A stretch of DNA of 35,144 nt from Akkermansia muciniphila. GTDB taxonomy: Bacteria > Verrucomicrobiota > Verrucomicrobiia > Verrucomicrobiales > V1-33. The translations under genes and the position numbers were made by a program. The first letter of the stretch is position 1, and each line of letters opens with the position of its first letter. The stretch is from the NCBI GenBank assembly GCA_945900785.1, contig CAMDJM010000049.1, positions 1 through 35,144 on the forward strand, given 5' to 3'. Below the pieces are notes generated by a model. That model was given only the letters and a program-made list of their open reading frames with translations. It made no database searches and was not told the DNA's origin. Below, piece after piece: positions 33,422-35,144 of this stretch.

Positions 33422-34020
33422 AACTTGCCATTGCCGGATTCCTTTGCTCTGCCGGAGCCCTTATCGCGGGGCCCTCCGGAAAGTCTTATCACCCTGACTT
33501 CCCTGACGATCCCGCCGGCTGCTGGGCCTTTGACACGGAAACCGGAGCCCTCTGGCGCGTCTCAAACCATACTTTTTTGAACTATACGGTGCTGCCGGTG
33601 ATGTTCTCCCTGCGCACTCCCGCCCACATCCGGCTGGACCTGGGGGACGGCGAACTGACCATCCGGGCCCGCTTCACCCTCCTCACAGAAGCCGTCGCAG
33701 CCGGGCCCGAAAGCGCCTACCTTGGTTTTTCCGCCAGTCCTTCAGTCGAATACTGGTTTCACAAAACAGGGCCCACCTGCCTCTACGCCAGCGCCGGCGG
33801 CGGATTCGGCTGGCTGGACAGCCAAAACGTCCCCGGCGGCCAGGGACAGGATTTTACCCTGAATTGGTTCGCCACCGCCGGCCTGCGGCACTATTTGAAC
33901 CCTGGCTTCTCCCTGAATGCTGGCGTCATGTTCCAGCACTGGTCCAACGGCGGAGCCACCGACCCCAATCCCGGTCTGGACGCCCTCGGCCCAACCCTCG
34001 GAGCCACATGGCATTTTTAA
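33418..34020 (+). CDS. Outer-membrane lipid A 3-O-deacylase, PagL-like
   Basis: A 200-residue protein. The ATG at 33418 overlaps the chorismatase stop (ATGA), and the longer frame from 33211 is antisense-like filler. It has a signal peptide (MKLAIAGFLCSAGALIAG), beta-barrel-like alternating strands and a terminal phenylalanine typical of outer-membrane proteins. FQHWSNGGATDPNPGLDALGP (in two parts, residues 172-192) carries the PagL-type active-site His174 and Ser176 plus the NPG turn. PagL removes the 3-O acyl chain of lipid A. It may be a resident of the cluster by chance or may remodel the outer membrane where the pathway product is placed. Confidence 0.75.
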   Translation: MKLAIAGFLCSAGALIAGPSGKSYHPDFPDDPAGCWAFDTETGALWRVSNHTFLNYTVLPVMFSLRTPAHIRLDLGDGELTIRARFTLLTEAVAAGPESAYLGFSASPSVEYWFHKTGPTCLYASAGGGFGWLDSQNVPGGQGQDFTLNWFATAGLRHYLNPGFSLNAGVMFQHWSNGGATDPNPGLDALGPTLGATWHF

Positions 34021-34031
34021 GGCCTGAAGCC

Positions 34032-34053
34032 AGGTCCGGCGTTCTGCCGGCCT
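34032..34053. terminator. Hairpin between convergent PagL-like and ABC ATPase genes
   Basis: AGG-T-CCGGC (34032-34040) pairs with GCCGG-CCT (34046-34053) around a five-base loop, with one bulged T. It overlaps the stop codon of the minus-strand ATPase gene (34052-34054) and lies 12 bases after the PagL-like stop. It is a plausible shared terminator for both directions, without a T-run. Confidence 0.4.
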
Positions 34054-35144
34054 ATGGGGGGGAAGATAGGGCGCAGGGGCAGCCTTGGACGAAGTGGCCA
34101 GGAGCGATTTCGCGGGGGCTGAGGTCGCAGGTGAGGGAGGACTGGTAGTTGGAACACTGAACCCGGTGGCCGAAGGAGCAGCCGGGGGGCGGGTTGATCG
34201 GGCTGGGAATGTCCCCGGTGAGGAGGGGGCGCGGGGTGGTGCGGGAGAAGTCGCCCTCCGGGATGGCGGCGATGAGGGCGCGGGTGTAGGGGTGCCGGGG
34301 GTTTTGATAGACTTCGTCGGCGGGGCCAGTCTCGACGATTTTCCCGAGATACATGATGGCGATGCGGTCGCTGATGTGTTTGACGACGGCGAGGTTGTGG
34401 GCAATGAAAAGGTAGCTGAGGCCGAGGTCTTTTTGGAGGTCGAGGAGGAGGTTGATCACCTGGCTCTGGACGCTGACATCCAGGGCGGAAACAGGTTCGT
34501 CGCAGACGATGAGTTTGGGCTTGAGGGCGATGGCGCGGGCGATGCCGATGCGCTGGCGTTGCCCGCCGGAGAATTCGAAGGGGAATTTGTTGGCGGCGCC
34601 GGCAGGCAGGCCGACTTTTTCAAGGAGTTCGGCAACCCAGATGCGGCGCTCCGCCGGGGTGCCGATCTTGTGGATGATGAAGGGTTCCTCAAGGATGGTG
34701 CCGACGGTGTGGCGGGAGTTGAGGGACTCGGCGGGATCCTGGAAGATCATCTGGAGATCGCACCGGTGGGGCTTGAGCTGGCGGGAGGAGGCATGGGTGA
34801 GGTCCGAGCCGTCGAAGGTGAGGGAGCCGCCGGTGGGTTGATAGAGCCGGACGATGGTTTTGCCGAGGGTGGTTTTGCCACAGCCGGATTCTCCGATGAG
34901 ACCGAGGGTTTCGCCTGGCTGGAGCGTCAGGGAGATGTCATCGACGGCCTTGACGCTGCCGGTGGTGCGCTGGAGGACGCCGGTTTTGACGGGGAAGTGG
35001 AGCCGGAGGTTTTTGGTGGTGAGGAGAGGGATGGTGGCGGGCGGAGGAGAAGAAAAATGAGGAAAGGAAGAGGGAAGTGTTGGAACGTTGAACGTTGAAC
35101 GTTGAACGTCGAACGTCGCATGGGTGGGGTCGGGGTCTGAAGTG
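34052..35144 (-). CDS. Oligopeptide/dipeptide ABC transporter ATP-binding protein, partial; probably half of a two-ATPase fusion
   Basis: Reading the minus strand from the window edge (35143) down gives an open frame of 363 codons with no ATG, GTG or TTG before the Walker A motif GESGCGKTT (34868-34894). Then come the Q-loop [10 protein letters not shown], signature [14 protein letters not shown], Walker B LIVCDEP, the D-loop SALD, the H-loop AHNL and the GCSF..C..C C-terminal motif of Opp/Dpp ATPases. The conserved domain starts [21 protein letters not shown], as in OppF/DppF-type proteins. Because no start exists, the likeliest reading is the second half of a DppD-DppF-type fusion running in from outside the window. 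The linker would then be encoded by a heptamer repeat. An ATC in place of an ATG start (at the IPLLTTKN position) is the alternative. Confidence 0.82.
   Translation of the reverse strand, partial: TSDPDPTHATFDVQRSTFNVPTLPSSFPHFSSPPPATIPLLTTKNLRLHFPVKTGVLQRTTGSVKAVDDISLTLQPGETLGLIGESGCGKTTLGKTIVRLYQPTGGSLTFDGSDLTHASSRQLKPHRCDLQMIFQDPAESLNSRHTVGTILEEPFIIHKIGTPAERRIWVAELLEKVGLPAGAANKFPFEFSGGQRQRIGIARAIALKPKLIVCDEPVSALDVSVQSQVINLLLDLQKDLGLSYLFIAHNLAVVKHISDRIAIMYLGKIVETGPADEVYQNPRHPYTRALIAAIPEGDFSRTTPRPLLTGDIPSPINPPPGCSFGHRVQCSNYQSSLTCDLSPREIAPGHFVQGCPCALSSPP
35084..35118. repeat. Five tandem heptamers AACGTTG/AACGTCG
   Basis: Three copies of AACGTTG and two of AACGTCG in a row. AACGTT is palindromic. 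It looks like an intergenic spacer repeat but lies inside the open frame of the ABC ATPase, where it encodes [11 protein letters not shown]-like residues. Confidence 0.85.

Noticed and set aside
35084-35118. Tandem heptamers as a CRISPR array
   Set aside because: The units are contiguous, seven bases long and have no spacers.

Overview
The window looks like a high-GC chromosome fragment of a Verrucomicrobiota bacterium (Verrucomicrobiae-like). This is inferred from gene content and style. An ECF-type sigma factor is paired with a membrane Ser/Thr kinase carrying WD40-like repeats. There are giant exported beta-helix/cadherin-like proteins. Secreted proteins share an 'NYQGRV' N-terminus with an S74 chaperone C-terminus. 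Shine-Dalgarno sequences are mostly weak or absent. Several short dispersed repeat families sit between, and sometimes inside, genes. No rRNA, tRNA, CRISPR array or intact insertion sequence was seen.

Layout. (1) 1-1074: a spacer with an imperfect inverted repeat, then a minus-strand alpha/beta hydrolase. (2) 1573-6205, plus strand: sigma factor and receptor-like Ser/Thr kinase. The kinase has a repeat-derived in-frame insert of about 57 residues inside its catalytic domain. Its WD40 part is interrupted by a UGA exactly where a WD-motif tryptophan is expected. (3) 29266 down to 6270, minus strand: an apparent 23-kb run of exported proteins. In transcription order these are a 284-aa protein with calcium-loop-like DGDG motifs; an 840-aa protein with seven GSGY repeats; an S74 tail-fibre-like protein; an unrecognised giant (about 2745 aa when its two frames are joined); an RCC1-repeat S74 protein; and a 2279-aa beta-helix/cadherin-like giant. 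Three of these genes are broken by single-base frame changes. Two of the three lie in G/C homopolymers. (4) 29662-30615: a remnant of a helicase/restriction-type protein, a clear intrinsic terminator and a secreted beta-helix protein. (5) 30753-34020, plus strand: an overlapping three-gene operon of flavin-dependent halogenase-like oxidoreductase, chorismatase-like enzyme and PagL-like lipid A deacylase. (6) 34052-35144, minus strand: an oligopeptide ABC ATPase that is open to the window edge with no usable start codon, suggesting the second half of a fused two-ATPase protein.

How it may work together (inference). The sigma/kinase pair is probably a self-contained signalling module. The long minus-strand run has the hallmarks of a surface-display system: every complete protein has a signal peptide, two carry the intramolecular chaperone domain of phage tail spikes, and domains are shared between members. 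This run is the best candidate for an undescribed system. Its frame breaks may be sequencing errors, decay or homopolymer phase variation; only raw reads and relatives can decide. The halogenase and chorismatase pair suggests (halo)hydroxybenzoate chemistry, as in aryl-polyene-type pigment clusters. A recurring theme is that short intergenic-type repeats are read as protein in three places: the kinase insert, the chorismatase N-terminus and the ABC linker.
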